Program-made: the position numbers and the translations under genes
Assembly: GCA_963422655.1 (NCBI GenBank)
Contig: OY730440.1
Location: 310,001-374,000, forward strand
Length of the DNA: 64,000 nucleotides
Origin: CATQHS01 sp963422655
GTDB lineage: Bacteria; Actinomycetota; Acidimicrobiia; Acidimicrobiales; Aldehydirespiratoraceae
Reading direction: 5' to 3'
Shown: one piece after another, positions 53,136-61,592 of the stretch
Layout: each line of letters begins with the position of its first letter
Position numbering within the stretch: the stretch's first letter is position 1
Notes under the pieces: generated by a model
Databases searched by the model: none
The model's input: only the letters and a program-made list of their open reading frames with translations
Told to the model about the DNA's origin: nothing

Positions 53136-54118
53136 TCATCGGGCCGTGGTGGCGATGTGATCGACCATACCGGCCGACACCATCTCGGTGGCAACCCGAA
53201 CTGCGCTGTGATGGCCCCGGCCCGGCTCGAGCCGTGCGAGATAACGCAAACCCCGTTGACCCCCAGCAGCAAGGCTCCACCCACGCTGTCGGGATGCAGT
53301 TCCGCCACCATCTCGTCGAGGGCCGGGCCCAAGCTGCGACCCGCGGCCCGAGTGGCGTCGTTGGTGTCTATGGCCACCAGCAACCGGCCCGTCAGTGCTC
53401 TCATGGCCCCTTCCAGCGATTTCAGGGTCACGTTGCCAGTGAACCCGTCGGTCACGACCACGTCCACTTGGCAGGTCATGATGTCGCGACCTTCCACGTT
53501 GCCGATCCACTCCGCGGAGACGGCCTCGGCCCATCCAGTGTCGGTGAGAAGGTCGAACACCGCTTTCACGAAGGAGTTGCCTTTGCCGGCCTCTTCGCCG
53601 ATGGACAGGAGCCCGACGCGGGGCCGCTCGATACCGAACCGGTCCCGGGCATAGACCGTGCCCATGCGGGCGAACTGCACCAGCCATTCGGGTCGGCACT
53701 CGGCATTGGCCCCGGAATCGAGCATGGTGGTGGGCAAACCGCCTGGCGTGGGGATGGGAGTGGCGATGGCGGGCCGTCCGATGCCCCTTATCCGCCCCAT
53801 CCGCAGCAAAGCCGCGGCCATGGCCGCCCCGGTGTTGCCGGCTGACACCATGGCCGAGGCCTGTCCGTTGCGAACGGCTTCGGCAGCCCGGATCATCGAA
53901 GAGTCCTTCATGGTGCGGACACTGGTACCGGGTTCGGCATCCATGGGGATCACCTCGCCCGCGGCGATCACCTCCAAGTCGCCGGTGTCGCCGAGCTCCT
54001 CGGGTCGACCCACCAGCACCACCGGGATCTGGAGCTCGTCGGTGGCACGGCGGGCTCCGGCTACGATCTCACCCGGGGCGTGGTCACCGCCCATGGCATC
54101 AACCGCGATCGGAAGCAT
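53136..54118 (-). pseudogene. plsX: Phosphate acyltransferase PlsX, apparent single-base frameshift near the 3' end
   Basis: PlsX makes acyl-phosphate for phospholipid synthesis. The frame from ATG 54118 shows IAVDAMGGDHAPGEIV, VSAGNTGAAMAAALL, DSGANAECRPEWLVQFA and VTDGFTGNVTLKSLEG. At about 53199 (TTCGGG) it leaves the family pattern; the next frame continues VATEMVSAGMVDHIA and stops at 53136. Adding one C (TTCCGGG) restores a 327-residue family-length protein. Without it, the reading runs on to 53021 into acpP. A sequencing error is as likely as a real mutation, because the gene is probably essential. Confidence 0.9.
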
Positions 54119-54141
54119 GCCGGAGCTATTACTCGATTCGA

Positions 54142-54321
54142 CTACTCGACGTCGATCGCCTGCCGACCGTGATACCAACCGCAGCGGCGGCAGGCATGGT
54201 GGGGGCGCTTGACTTCACCGCAACGATCACAAACGCTGCGCCCGACGTGCCTTACCCGCCATGCTGAAGCCCGCCGACTTCGACCCTTGGCTTTGGATGT
54301 CTTCTTCTTGGGGACAGCCAT
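54142..54321 (-). CDS. rpmF: 50S ribosomal protein L32
   Basis: 59-residue L32: starts MAVPKKKTSKAKGRSRRA and has a zinc ribbon C31-x2-C34 and C44-x2-C47 (CDRCG, CRRCG), so it is the zinc-containing form. Spacing to plsX is 23 nt, and yceD lies upstream: the conserved yceD-rpmF-plsX order. Confidence 0.97.
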   Translation of the reverse strand: MAVPKKKTSKAKGRSRRASAWRVRHVGRSVCDRCGEVKRPHHACRRCGWYHGRQAIDVE

Positions 54322-54326
54322 ACAAC

Positions 54327-54420
54327 CTGCTCTTCATCTGAGCTGCTCTTCATCTGAGCCCGCTGTATCGGGCCTCACCGACTCGGTGCTGGGCATAACC
54401 GGGCCTGCTCGAACCCGGTT
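54327..54420 (-). other. Direct repeat and hairpin in the yceD-rpmF gap
   Basis: CTGCTCTTCATCTGAG occurs twice back to back (54327-54342, 54343-54358), and AACCGGG/CCCGGTT (54397-54403, 54414-54420) can pair across a 10-nt loop. They lie in the 173-bp leader before rpmF. A leader regulation or partial terminator is possible; no U-tract is seen. Confidence 0.35.
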
Positions 54421-54494
54421 CCGTAGGTTAGCGGCGCTGACTCCCCGAGCCACCCGGCCAAGTCAGTTCGACTCCGTTGTCGACCCGCGACCGG

Positions 54495-55031
54495 TCAGGC
54501 GTCGAACTCGAGGTCGTCGAGAGCGGCCCATCGCGGGTCAGGACCGGGATCGGGGCCGACGTCGGGGCCGGAGTCTGCAGCCGGGCCGGTGGGGAAGCGA
54601 TCCGGCGCCGGACCGACGCAGTCGGGTGAGCACAGCGGTACCAGCGGCAGGGCCAGAATGGCTGATTCACGAATGGCCGGGGTCAGATCCACACGATCAT
54701 CGGTAACCGGCCATGTCTCCCCTTCGGTAGGTCTGGTCACGAATATCTCCCGCATCGCCACGCCGAGATTGCCGGTCACCTCACCGAGGCATCGACGACA
54801 CTCCCCCGACCAGGCTCCGTCTACCCGCCCGTACACGACGAACCCCTCCCCGGCTTCCTCCACGCAGAGATCCACCCCGACCAAACCGTCTCGGATGTCG
54901 GCTGCAGTGGACGTCGCCTCGTCGAGTACCAAGTCACGCCGGACGGTGAGGCGTCGGCCGGGACGGTTCTGGAGTTGGCTGCAATCGATCACCAGCCGCG
55001 ATGAGGGCACCTTACCGGTCCGATTGCTCAA
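54495..55031 (-). CDS. YceD/DUF177 family protein
   Basis: 178 residues, linked to rRNA or ribosome-related roles in bacteria and plants. Four Cys in two pairs (GECRRCLGEV and CSPDC) form a likely metal site, and a Pro/Asp-rich tail follows. TTG 55031 overlaps the preceding stop (TTGA); GTG 55010 is the alternative. Confidence 0.82.
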   Translation of the reverse strand: MSNRTGKVPSSRLVIDCSQLQNRPGRRLTVRRDLVLDEATSTAADIRDGLVGVDLCVEEAGEGFVVYGRVDGAWSGECRRCLGEVTGNLGVAMREIFVTRPTEGETWPVTDDRVDLTPAIRESAILALPLVPLCSPDCVGPAPDRFPTGPAADSGPDVGPDPGPDPRWAALDDLEFDA

Positions 55032-55687
55032 CCCGAATCCTGGTCGAACACGTCGTCGTCGGTCGGTGTCGCGTTCTCGGGCTTCTCGGGCTGGCGGACC
55101 TTCATCCCTTGGAACCGCTCCCGGCCCGTCGTGATCGTATTCAGGGTCTTCTGTAACACCACCTCGAATTTCCCGAGCTTGTGGTCGCACCAGTCCTCGG
55201 CTTCCAGTTTCAAGCGCCGAGCCCGGTCCTCGGCTTCGGCCACGATCCGGCGGGCCCGATATTCAGCCGCCTTGATCACTTCGGTACGTTGAACCATCTG
55301 CTCGGCCCGAGCCCGAGCCACTGCCATGATCTCCTCTCCTTCGCTCTTCACGCGAGCCCGGTAGGCCTCCCGTTCCTTCACCATCCAGCGGGCGACCCGC
55401 AACTCCTCGGGCAGTGCGTCCAGGGCCTGCTGGAGCTGCGGGATGATCTCCTCCCTGTTGATCATCGACGAGGCCGATAGCGGCATGGGCCGAGCTTGCT
55501 CGACGGTCCGGATCACTTGGCGCAACAACATCTCGACCGATGGACTCCGAGAGGTCGATCCGCTCCCTCCCGTCGCCTCGGTTTCTGGTTGCGGGTTCCG
55601 ATGCCGGGGAGGTAGCGGTCGCGGGGCTGGCTGCGCATCGGTGGGCCGGGGGGGCAGGCGTCCGGGGTCGGCATCGTTGGAGATCAT
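55028..55687 (-). CDS. Coiled-coil protein of unknown function (DivIVA-like region)
   Basis: 219 residues: Pro-rich N-terminal tail (1-50), then a long amphipathic Ala/Arg/Glu-rich coiled coil (about 100-180, ARARAEQMVQRTEVIKAAEYRAR). It resembles the coiled-coil proteins found next to coaD and yceD in actinobacteria, sometimes compared to DivIVA or ATP-synthase b. No catalytic motif. ATG 55687, 37 nt behind coaD. Confidence 0.75.
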   Translation of the reverse strand: MISNDADPGRLPPRPTDAQPAPRPLPPRHRNPQPETEATGGSGSTSRSPSVEMLLRQVIRTVEQARPMPLSASSMINREEIIPQLQQALDALPEELRVARWMVKEREAYRARVKSEGEEIMAVARARAEQMVQRTEVIKAAEYRARRIVAEAEDRARRLKLEAEDWCDHKLGKFEVVLQKTLNTITTGRERFQGMKVRQPEKPENATPTDDDVFDQDSG

Positions 55688-55724
55688 CGCACGGAACCTT
55701 CCGGCTCGGGCCGAGCCCTACGCA

Positions 55725-56198
55725 TCAGCGGTCTCGGACCATCAGGCGGGTGACCGGCTCGGGCACCATCGAGGAGACATCGCCGCCGAGCCGAGCCACC
55801 TCCCGGATGAGCTTGGAGGCCAGGAACGAACGACGACTCGCCGACGGTATGAACAAGGTTTCGATCCCGCAGAGAGCTTTGTTCATCTGAGCCATCTGCA
55901 GTTCGTTCTCGAAATCGGACACGGCTCGCAGGCCCTTCAAGATGAAATCGGCGTCGATATCGCGGACCAGATCGACGACCAAGCCGGAGAACCTGGCCAC
56001 CGAGACATTGCCGAGGTGGGCACAGGACTCCTCGATCATCTGCTCACGTTCGGACAGCCCGAACAAGCCCTCACCTTTCTGGGGGTTGACGATGGTCGCC
56101 ACCACCACCTCGTCGAAGAGCTCGGCGATGGTCTCGATCATCTCGAGATGCCCATAGTGAATCGGGTCGAAAGACCCCGGGTAGAGGACACGGGTCAT
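55725..56198 (-). CDS. coaD: Phosphopantetheine adenylyltransferase
   Basis: 157-residue CoA biosynthesis enzyme. Nucleotidyl-transfer motif GSFDPIHYGH (H14-x-x-H17) at the start, LKGLRAVSDFENELQMA and a C-terminal IREVARLGGDVSSMVP. ATG 56198, 3 nt behind rsmD. Confidence 0.96.
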   Translation of the reverse strand: MTRVLYPGSFDPIHYGHLEMIETIAELFDEVVVATIVNPQKGEGLFGLSEREQMIEESCAHLGNVSVARFSGLVVDLVRDIDADFILKGLRAVSDFENELQMAQMNKALCGIETLFIPSASRRSFLASKLIREVARLGGDVSSMVPEPVTRLMVRDR

Positions 56199-56201
56199 GG
56201 G

Positions 56202-56810
56202 TCAGCTCCCAACCGATTCGGGGCCCGCCCGGGCTGTCGATGCGAGCGTCACCACGGTACTCCCGTATCGCTTGCACCTGTGTACACGCAATGACCCACC
56301 CCCGACGACCTCACGATTCGATTCGATGATCACCATGGAGACCGGCAGACGGGGCAGCAGTTCAGCCCAGCCGTCGAACCGGTAAGGGGGATCGACCACG
56401 GCCAAGTCGAACCAGACCCGTTCCGGGGCCCGGGCCGGACCGAACGGGACGCTGGAAGCGTCGCGACCAGAAGAGGTCGGGACCAGCCCGTCGAGAAACC
56501 GGTCGACGTCATCGGCCACGACGGTGGCCCGATCGGTGAAGCTCGTGCTCTCGAGGTTGGATCGAAGGGCCGACACCGCTCGGGGGGATCGCTCCACGAA
56601 CACGGCCGAGCCCGCCCCCCGGCTCAGGGCTTCGATTCCCATGGCGCCGGTACCGGCGTACAGGTCGAGCACGCGAGCCTCCGCCAGCGTCCCCAACGAG
56701 TACAGCGAGTTGAACACGGCCTCTCGCACCCGGTCGGGCGTGGGTCGAGTGACAGAGCCGGGCGGAGCGAACAGCCGCTGGCCCCGGGCAGTGCCGGCCA
56801 CCACGCGCAT
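56202..56810 (-). CDS. rsmD: 16S rRNA (guanine966-N2)-methyltransferase RsmD
   Basis: 202-residue SAM methyltransferase: RPTPDRVREAVFNSL, VLDLYAGTGAMGIEALSRGA (SAM loop) and catalytic VVDPPY. ATG 56810. It is followed by coaD, the usual pairing. Confidence 0.94.
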   Translation of the reverse strand: MRVVAGTARGQRLFAPPGSVTRPTPDRVREAVFNSLYSLGTLAEARVLDLYAGTGAMGIEALSRGAGSAVFVERSPRAVSALRSNLESTSFTDRATVVADDVDRFLDGLVPTSSGRDASSVPFGPARAPERVWFDLAVVDPPYRFDGWAELLPRLPVSMVIIESNREVVGGGSLRVHRCKRYGSTVVTLASTARAGPESVGS

Positions 56811-56851
56811 GGTTACGAGTCTGGCATGCCAGTGACCAGGCCTGTCGATTT

Positions 56852-58996
56852 TCAGCTCTTGAGCAGGAACTCGGCGTCATCCTCGCCCAGGACCAGGTTG
56901 ATCTCATCGGCCAGGTCCCGATGGTCGGTCAGGTCCGGGTCGGCGTCGATGATCTCGCCCGCTACTGCCCGGGCCTGCTTCACCCATTTCTCGTCCCGCC
57001 GTAGCGACGCCAGTCTCAGGTCGTTGCGACCCCGCTGGCGCTCACCCATGATGGTGCCCTCACCCCGAAGCTCCAGATCCTTCTCGGCCAGCTCGAACCC
57101 GTCGGTGGACGCGACGACGGCCTGAACCCGGTCCCGGCCCTCTGTCGTGGACGGATCTCCTACCAGGTAGCAATGGGAGCGATGCGACCCCCGGCCCACC
57201 CGACCCCTGAGCTGGTGGAGTTGGGCGATGCCGAAACGGTCCGCGTCGAGGACGACCATGACGGTGGCGTTGGGAACATCCACCCCGACCTCTACGACAG
57301 TGGTGGCCACCAGCACGTCGAGGGCGCCTCGCCGGAAGCGGTCCATAGTCATCTCCTTGGCGGCCCTGGACACCCGACCGTGCAGCAGTCCCACCCTCAA
57401 TCCACTCAGCTCACCGCCGGAGCCGGTCAGCCGGTTGTGGGTCTCCTCGGCCGATCGCACATCGAGCGTCTCCGACTCGTCTATGAGGGGGCAGACCACG
57501 TAGATCTGGCGGCGGGCGGCTGCGGCCGCCCGCACCGTCTCCCACATCTCCGCCTCCTCCAGCGGGGTACGGGCCCACGAAGTCTCGATCGGGGTGCGGC
57601 CCGAGGGCAGCTCGGTAAGGACCGACACGTCGAGGTCTCCGTAGACCGTCATCGCCGCCGTTCGGGGTATGGGCGTGGCTGTCATCACCAGCAGGTCCGG
57701 TACGTCCGAGCTGCCTCCCTTGCCTCGCAACGCCGCTCTCTGCTCCACTCCGAAACGGTGCTGCTCATCGACTACGACCACACCCAGTGCCCGGTACCGA
57801 ACCGCTTCCTGGATCAGGGCGTGGGTTCCGACGAGGATGTCCACCCGGCCCTCGGCCAGTTCGGCCAGGAGGCGCCGCCGGTCCTTGGCCGCCACCCGGT
57901 TGGTGAGCAATTCTACTTTCAGGGGCCGATCTCCGGTCAGGGTGGCAGGATCGGCCGCGGCCAAGCCGTCGAGCATGCCGATGATGGTCAGGTGGTGCTG
58001 CTCGGCCAAGACCTCGGTGGGGGCCATGAGTGCGCCCTGAAAGCCACCTTGCACCCCGACCAACAGTGCGCGCAGAGCCACCAGGGTCTTGCCGGCGCCC
58101 ACATCGCCCTGGAGCAAGCGGTGCATGGGGTGGGGTCGAATCAGATCGGCTTCGATCTCGTTGATGGCCTGCTGCTGTGACCGCGTGAGCTCGAAGGGAA
58201 GCCGCTGGTGGAAACGGCGAAGCAGCCTGCCGTCGACAGTGTGGACGATGCCGGTGGTGACCGATTCGAGATGGCGCTTGCGACGGACCAGCTCGAGCTG
58301 AACTCTCAGCAGTTCATCGAACACCAGCCGACAGCGGGCCTTGTCGCGCTCTCGATCCGAAGCGGGTCGGTGGATGGCTTCCAAGGCAGCGTGGCGATCG
58401 ACGAAACCGTACCGGGCTCTGATCGCTTTGGGCAGGGGATCGGCGATGCCACGGGGTCGGCATCGATCGAGGGCCTCGGCCACCCAGCCGGCGATGTCCC
58501 AGGTGCGCAGTCCGCTCTTCTCCGACTGGGGGTAGACGGGAATGATCCGGCCCGTCCTGTCACCGACCAAGTCCACCACGGGATTGGTCATCTGAGATGA
58601 GCCCCGGTACCGGGTCACCTTGCCGTGGATCAGGACGACCCTGCCGGCTGGGAGCTGACGCTCGCGCCACTCCTGGTTGAAGAAGGTCAGCACCAACCGA
58701 CCGGTGCCGTCACCCAGTTCGACGTCGGTGATGGTTCTGCGATTGCGGGCCCGTCGAGTGGATGCCCGCCTGACCTCGCCCACCACGGTCACCTCTTCAC
58801 CGGTCACCAGATCGTCGATGCGAGCCTGGCGGGTGCGATCCAGGTAGCGGCGAGGATAGTACTGAAGCAGGTCGAGCAGCGTGTTGATCTCCACCGCGGC
58901 CAGAGCCTGAGCCATCTTGGGCCCTACTCGGCGCAGGCGCTCCACCGGTATGGCCTCCAGATCCCTGAGGGTCAGGGGAGGATCGCCAACCGGCAT
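56852..58996 (-). CDS. recG: ATP-dependent DNA helicase RecG
   Basis: 714-residue fork-reversal helicase. N-terminal wedge/OB domain, Walker A GDVGAGKT, DEQH box VVVVDEQHRFGVEQR, motif III MTATPIPRT, and C-terminal RGRVGRGSHRSHCYLV. ATG 58996 follows the fakA-like gene by 22 nt; the longer frame is that gene in another frame. Confidence 0.95.
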   Translation of the reverse strand: MPVGDPPLTLRDLEAIPVERLRRVGPKMAQALAAVEINTLLDLLQYYPRRYLDRTRQARIDDLVTGEEVTVVGEVRRASTRRARNRRTITDVELGDGTGRLVLTFFNQEWRERQLPAGRVVLIHGKVTRYRGSSQMTNPVVDLVGDRTGRIIPVYPQSEKSGLRTWDIAGWVAEALDRCRPRGIADPLPKAIRARYGFVDRHAALEAIHRPASDRERDKARCRLVFDELLRVQLELVRRKRHLESVTTGIVHTVDGRLLRRFHQRLPFELTRSQQQAINEIEADLIRPHPMHRLLQGDVGAGKTLVALRALLVGVQGGFQGALMAPTEVLAEQHHLTIIGMLDGLAAADPATLTGDRPLKVELLTNRVAAKDRRRLLAELAEGRVDILVGTHALIQEAVRYRALGVVVVDEQHRFGVEQRAALRGKGGSSDVPDLLVMTATPIPRTAAMTVYGDLDVSVLTELPSGRTPIETSWARTPLEEAEMWETVRAAAAARRQIYVVCPLIDESETLDVRSAEETHNRLTGSGGELSGLRVGLLHGRVSRAAKEMTMDRFRRGALDVLVATTVVEVGVDVPNATVMVVLDADRFGIAQLHQLRGRVGRGSHRSHCYLVGDPSTTEGRDRVQAVVASTDGFELAEKDLELRGEGTIMGERQRGRNDLRLASLRRDEKWVKQARAVAGEIIDADPDLTDHRDLADEINLVLGEDDAEFLLKS

Positions 58997-59018
58997 GGAC
59001 AGTCGAGGCCGACGGCCC

Positions 59019-60707
59019 CTACTCCAAGCCGAAATAGTAGGGGTACAGAGGTTGGCCTCCGTCGTGAACCTCGATCTCCAAGCCGGGATGGTGGGTTCGT
59101 GCATGCTCGGCCAAGGCTGCGGTGGTGGACGGGTCGGCGTCGGCGCCAGCGATGACGGTGAGCAGCTCGTGATCGTCGGAGACGAGATCGTCGAGCAAGG
59201 TGACAGCGGCTTCCAGCAGAGTCGGTTCGACCGCCCGGATGATGTCGGAGCCGATACCGAGCCAATCGCCGACGGTGATGGCGCCCAGCGGACCGGTGGA
59301 GTCGCGCACGGCGGTAGTGACCTCACCGGTCACTACCGCCGCGGCCGCCGCCGCCATGGCCTTCTGATTGGCTCCGGCACTGGCTTCGGGATCGAATGCC
59401 ATCAAACCGGCAATGCCCTCGACAATGGTGCGAGTGGGGACGACACAGACGGTGCGGTCGGTCTCGGCATCGAGTTGCTCAGCCACCGCGATGACGTTCT
59501 TGTTATTGGGCAGCACCACCACGTCGTCAGCCGGCACCGAATCCACCGCCGCCAGCAGGTCGGCTGTGGACGGGTTCATCGACTGGCCCCCGACAACCAC
59601 ATGGTGCACGCCCAGAGAAGCCAGGATGGCTCCCACCCCGGCCCCCACTCCCACCGCCACCACCGCGCAGGGCACCGTTCCGACAGGTTCGACCGGGTCG
59701 GTCCCGGGTCGGGGGGCCGCGCCCGGCGGGGTCGGGCCGGTTTCGTTCAGTTGCCGGCGGACCCATTCCTGTTCCTGCACTTCGTCGAGCAGGTCCGTGA
59801 CCCGGATGCGGTGCGGTCGCCCGGCCGCGATGCCGGCTTCTATGGCCGCCCCGATGTCGTCGGTGTGAACGTGGCAGTTCCACATTCCGTCACCACCGAC
59901 GACGACAACGGAGTCTCCCAGAGCGGCCCATCGATGCTTGAAGTCTTCGACCGCCTCGTCGGGGGCATCGAGGAAGAACATCACCTCATAGCGCAGATCG
60001 GCAATCGAGGCACCGACCCCGGACCGGTCCGGCCCCACACCGGCTGCCGACACCGGATCGGTTGCGGTGAGCGAGGGCAGGGCCTGGATCGCCGGCTCGG
60101 GCAGGGGCCTCCCGTCGAGCTCGGCCAAGGCTGCATCGAACAGCAACAACAGGCCGGCGCCGCCGGCGTCCACCACTCCGGCGTCGGCCAGCACCGGGAG
60201 CATCTCGGGAGTTCGAGCCAGAGCGTCACGGCCCTGGCGTCGGGCCGCGTCCATGACAGTGATCAGGCCGGCCCCGGTTCCGGCCGCGGTCACAGCCGCC
60301 TCCGATGCCTCCCTGATCACGGTGAGGATCGTTCCCTCCACTGGTTTCATGACCGCTCTGTAGGCGCCAGCGGCAGCGGCAGACAGAGCCTCGGCCAACG
60401 TAGTCGCGTCCACCGGACTGCGGTCACGAATGACCCCGACCAACCCTCTCATGATCTGCGACAAGATGACCCCGGAGTTGCCCCGAGCCCCCATCAAAGA
60501 GCCGTAGGAGACGGCTTGGCACACCGACTTGAAATCGTCGTCGACCCGTTCGAGCTCCTCGACCACCGACTGGAGGGTGAGCGACATGTTGGTTCCGGTG
60601 TCGCCGTCTGGTACCGGGTACACGTTGAGGTTGTTGATCGCCTCTCGGTGGGCTATGAGGGCGTCACGGAACCCCACAATGACCCGTCGGAAAGTGCCCG
60701 CGTCCAT
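59019..60707 (-). CDS. DAK2-domain FakA-like protein
   Basis: 562-residue protein of the YloV/FakA group, the kinase subunit for fatty acid phosphorylation in firmicutes; in actinobacteria the role is less sure. N-terminal Dak2 domain with NNLNVYPVPDGDTGTNM (metal/nucleotide site), SGVILSQIMRGLVG and DAGGAGLLLL; central and C-terminal DegV-like parts follow. The ATG at 60707 is chosen. recG lies directly downstream, as in many genomes. Confidence 0.88.
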   Translation of the reverse strand: MDAGTFRRVIVGFRDALIAHREAINNLNVYPVPDGDTGTNMSLTLQSVVEELERVDDDFKSVCQAVSYGSLMGARGNSGVILSQIMRGLVGVIRDRSPVDATTLAEALSAAAAGAYRAVMKPVEGTILTVIREASEAAVTAAGTGAGLITVMDAARRQGRDALARTPEMLPVLADAGVVDAGGAGLLLLFDAALAELDGRPLPEPAIQALPSLTATDPVSAAGVGPDRSGVGASIADLRYEVMFFLDAPDEAVEDFKHRWAALGDSVVVVGGDGMWNCHVHTDDIGAAIEAGIAAGRPHRIRVTDLLDEVQEQEWVRRQLNETGPTPPGAAPRPGTDPVEPVGTVPCAVVAVGVGAGVGAILASLGVHHVVVGGQSMNPSTADLLAAVDSVPADDVVVLPNNKNVIAVAEQLDAETDRTVCVVPTRTIVEGIAGLMAFDPEASAGANQKAMAAAAAAVVTGEVTTAVRDSTGPLGAITVGDWLGIGSDIIRAVEPTLLEAAVTLLDDLVSDDHELLTVIAGADADPSTTAALAEHARTHHPGLEIEVHDGGQPLYPYYFGLE

Positions 60708-61235
60708 GACGGTTAGAGCGGGCTGCGACGGATCAGGTGACACGCCGTCCGATGCTACTCTCCACCCTCCGACGGTCGGGGGGAGGACCTCACCGAGCCT
60801 TGTCACGGCCGATCAGATCGTAGCCAGTACCCGGCTGATCGTCAGTGCACTGGTCACCTCATCGGAACCCGAGAACCGAGAAGTGCCGACCAAACGGTAA
60901 GGATCCGGGTGCAACCGACGGTTCAGTGACCGGCGCCAGTCAGCTCCACGATACCGACCCGCGGTTCGATACGGGCTAGGCGGACCGTCACCGCGTCGAT
61001 CTTGGCGGAAAGATCACGATACCAATCCCGCCACCACCGACACGGTCACCAAAACATCCACTCGGCGAAGCTGCACCGGCCCCGCCGGGGTGTGCTCGCA
61101 ATTTCGGGGCTACCGGCAAGCCCACTGCTTGCACCTGGGCGTGCGATCGGGAAATCGCTCGATGGGTCGGTCGGTGATCTTGGACCACGGTAGGCCGACG
61201 GTGCTCCGCAGCCGCGGAGCTGTACCCTCAGGACC
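60708..61235. other. 528-bp gap without a recognised gene
   Basis: No tRNA, rpmB or known RNA is visible, although rpmB often lies near a fakA-recG pair. On the minus strand 61045-60923 is open and reads WWRDWYRDLSAKIDAV... to a stop, but no ATG, GTG or TTG opens it before its last third, so it may be a decayed gene. Confidence 0.5.
61223..61228 (+). promoter_or_regulatory. Candidate -10 box for a leaderless cold-shock-like gene
   Basis: TACCCT ends 7 nt before GTG 61236, with no Shine-Dalgarno between. The spacing matches leaderless actinobacterial transcripts and the pattern at the hemolysin III and MFS genes. Confidence 0.4.
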
Positions 61236-61457
61236 GTGCAGGGCGTGATCAAGAGCTACGACCCGGTAACCGGTGACGGCGTGGTGGTCAGCGAGGCCGA
61301 CTTGGCCGACATCGATCTGGCCGGCAACGCCCTGGCAGGCTCTGTGTTTCGCATGCTGCGGCAGGGTCAGCGGGTCCAATTCGACCTCGACGACCAAGGT
61401 CGGGCCACTCGGCTGCGCCTGGGTTCGGAGATCGACATGGGTACTCCTCAGCTCTAG
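61236..61457 (+). CDS. Small cold-shock-like nucleic-acid-binding protein
   Basis: 73 residues starting VIKSYDPVTGDGVVVSE, similar in layout to the RNP1 region of CspA-type proteins (VKWFNxxKGFGFI) but without its aromatic residues, then RMLRQGQRVQFDLDDQGRA as in the last strands. A divergent OB fold is likely; RNA binding is inferred. GTG 61236. Confidence 0.7.
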   Translation: MQGVIKSYDPVTGDGVVVSEADLADIDLAGNALAGSVFRMLRQGQRVQFDLDDQGRATRLRLGSEIDMGTPQL

Positions 61458-61540
61458 CCCCAGACCGCGGCCAACTCGAGGCTGTCGATCAGAACCTCGA
61501 CCCGCTGGTGGATGTCGTCACGGATCCGGGCCGAACCATT
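61454..61540 (-). pseudogene. Possible remnant of a LMW phosphatase/arsenate reductase C-terminus
   Basis: On the minus strand RIRDDIHQRVEVLIDSLELA precedes a TAG at 61454-61456, resembling the C-terminal helix of ArsC-like proteins. A stop lies a few codons upstream and no start exists. The TAG overlaps the stop of the cold-shock-like gene. Similarity is short and may be chance. Confidence 0.25.
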
Positions 61541-61592
61541 TCATCGTTCCGGTTCGGTGGGACCCGGCGGAATCAGGGACCTCGCCCCGTCC

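Noticed and set aside
58917..60716. 599-residue plus-strand frame opposite the fakA-like gene
   Set aside because: Antisense to a conserved protein, no recognisable motif.
60940..60990. tRNA-like T-arm around GGTTCGATAC
   Set aside because: The flanking bases do not form the T stem, and no acceptor or anticodon arm can be drawn.
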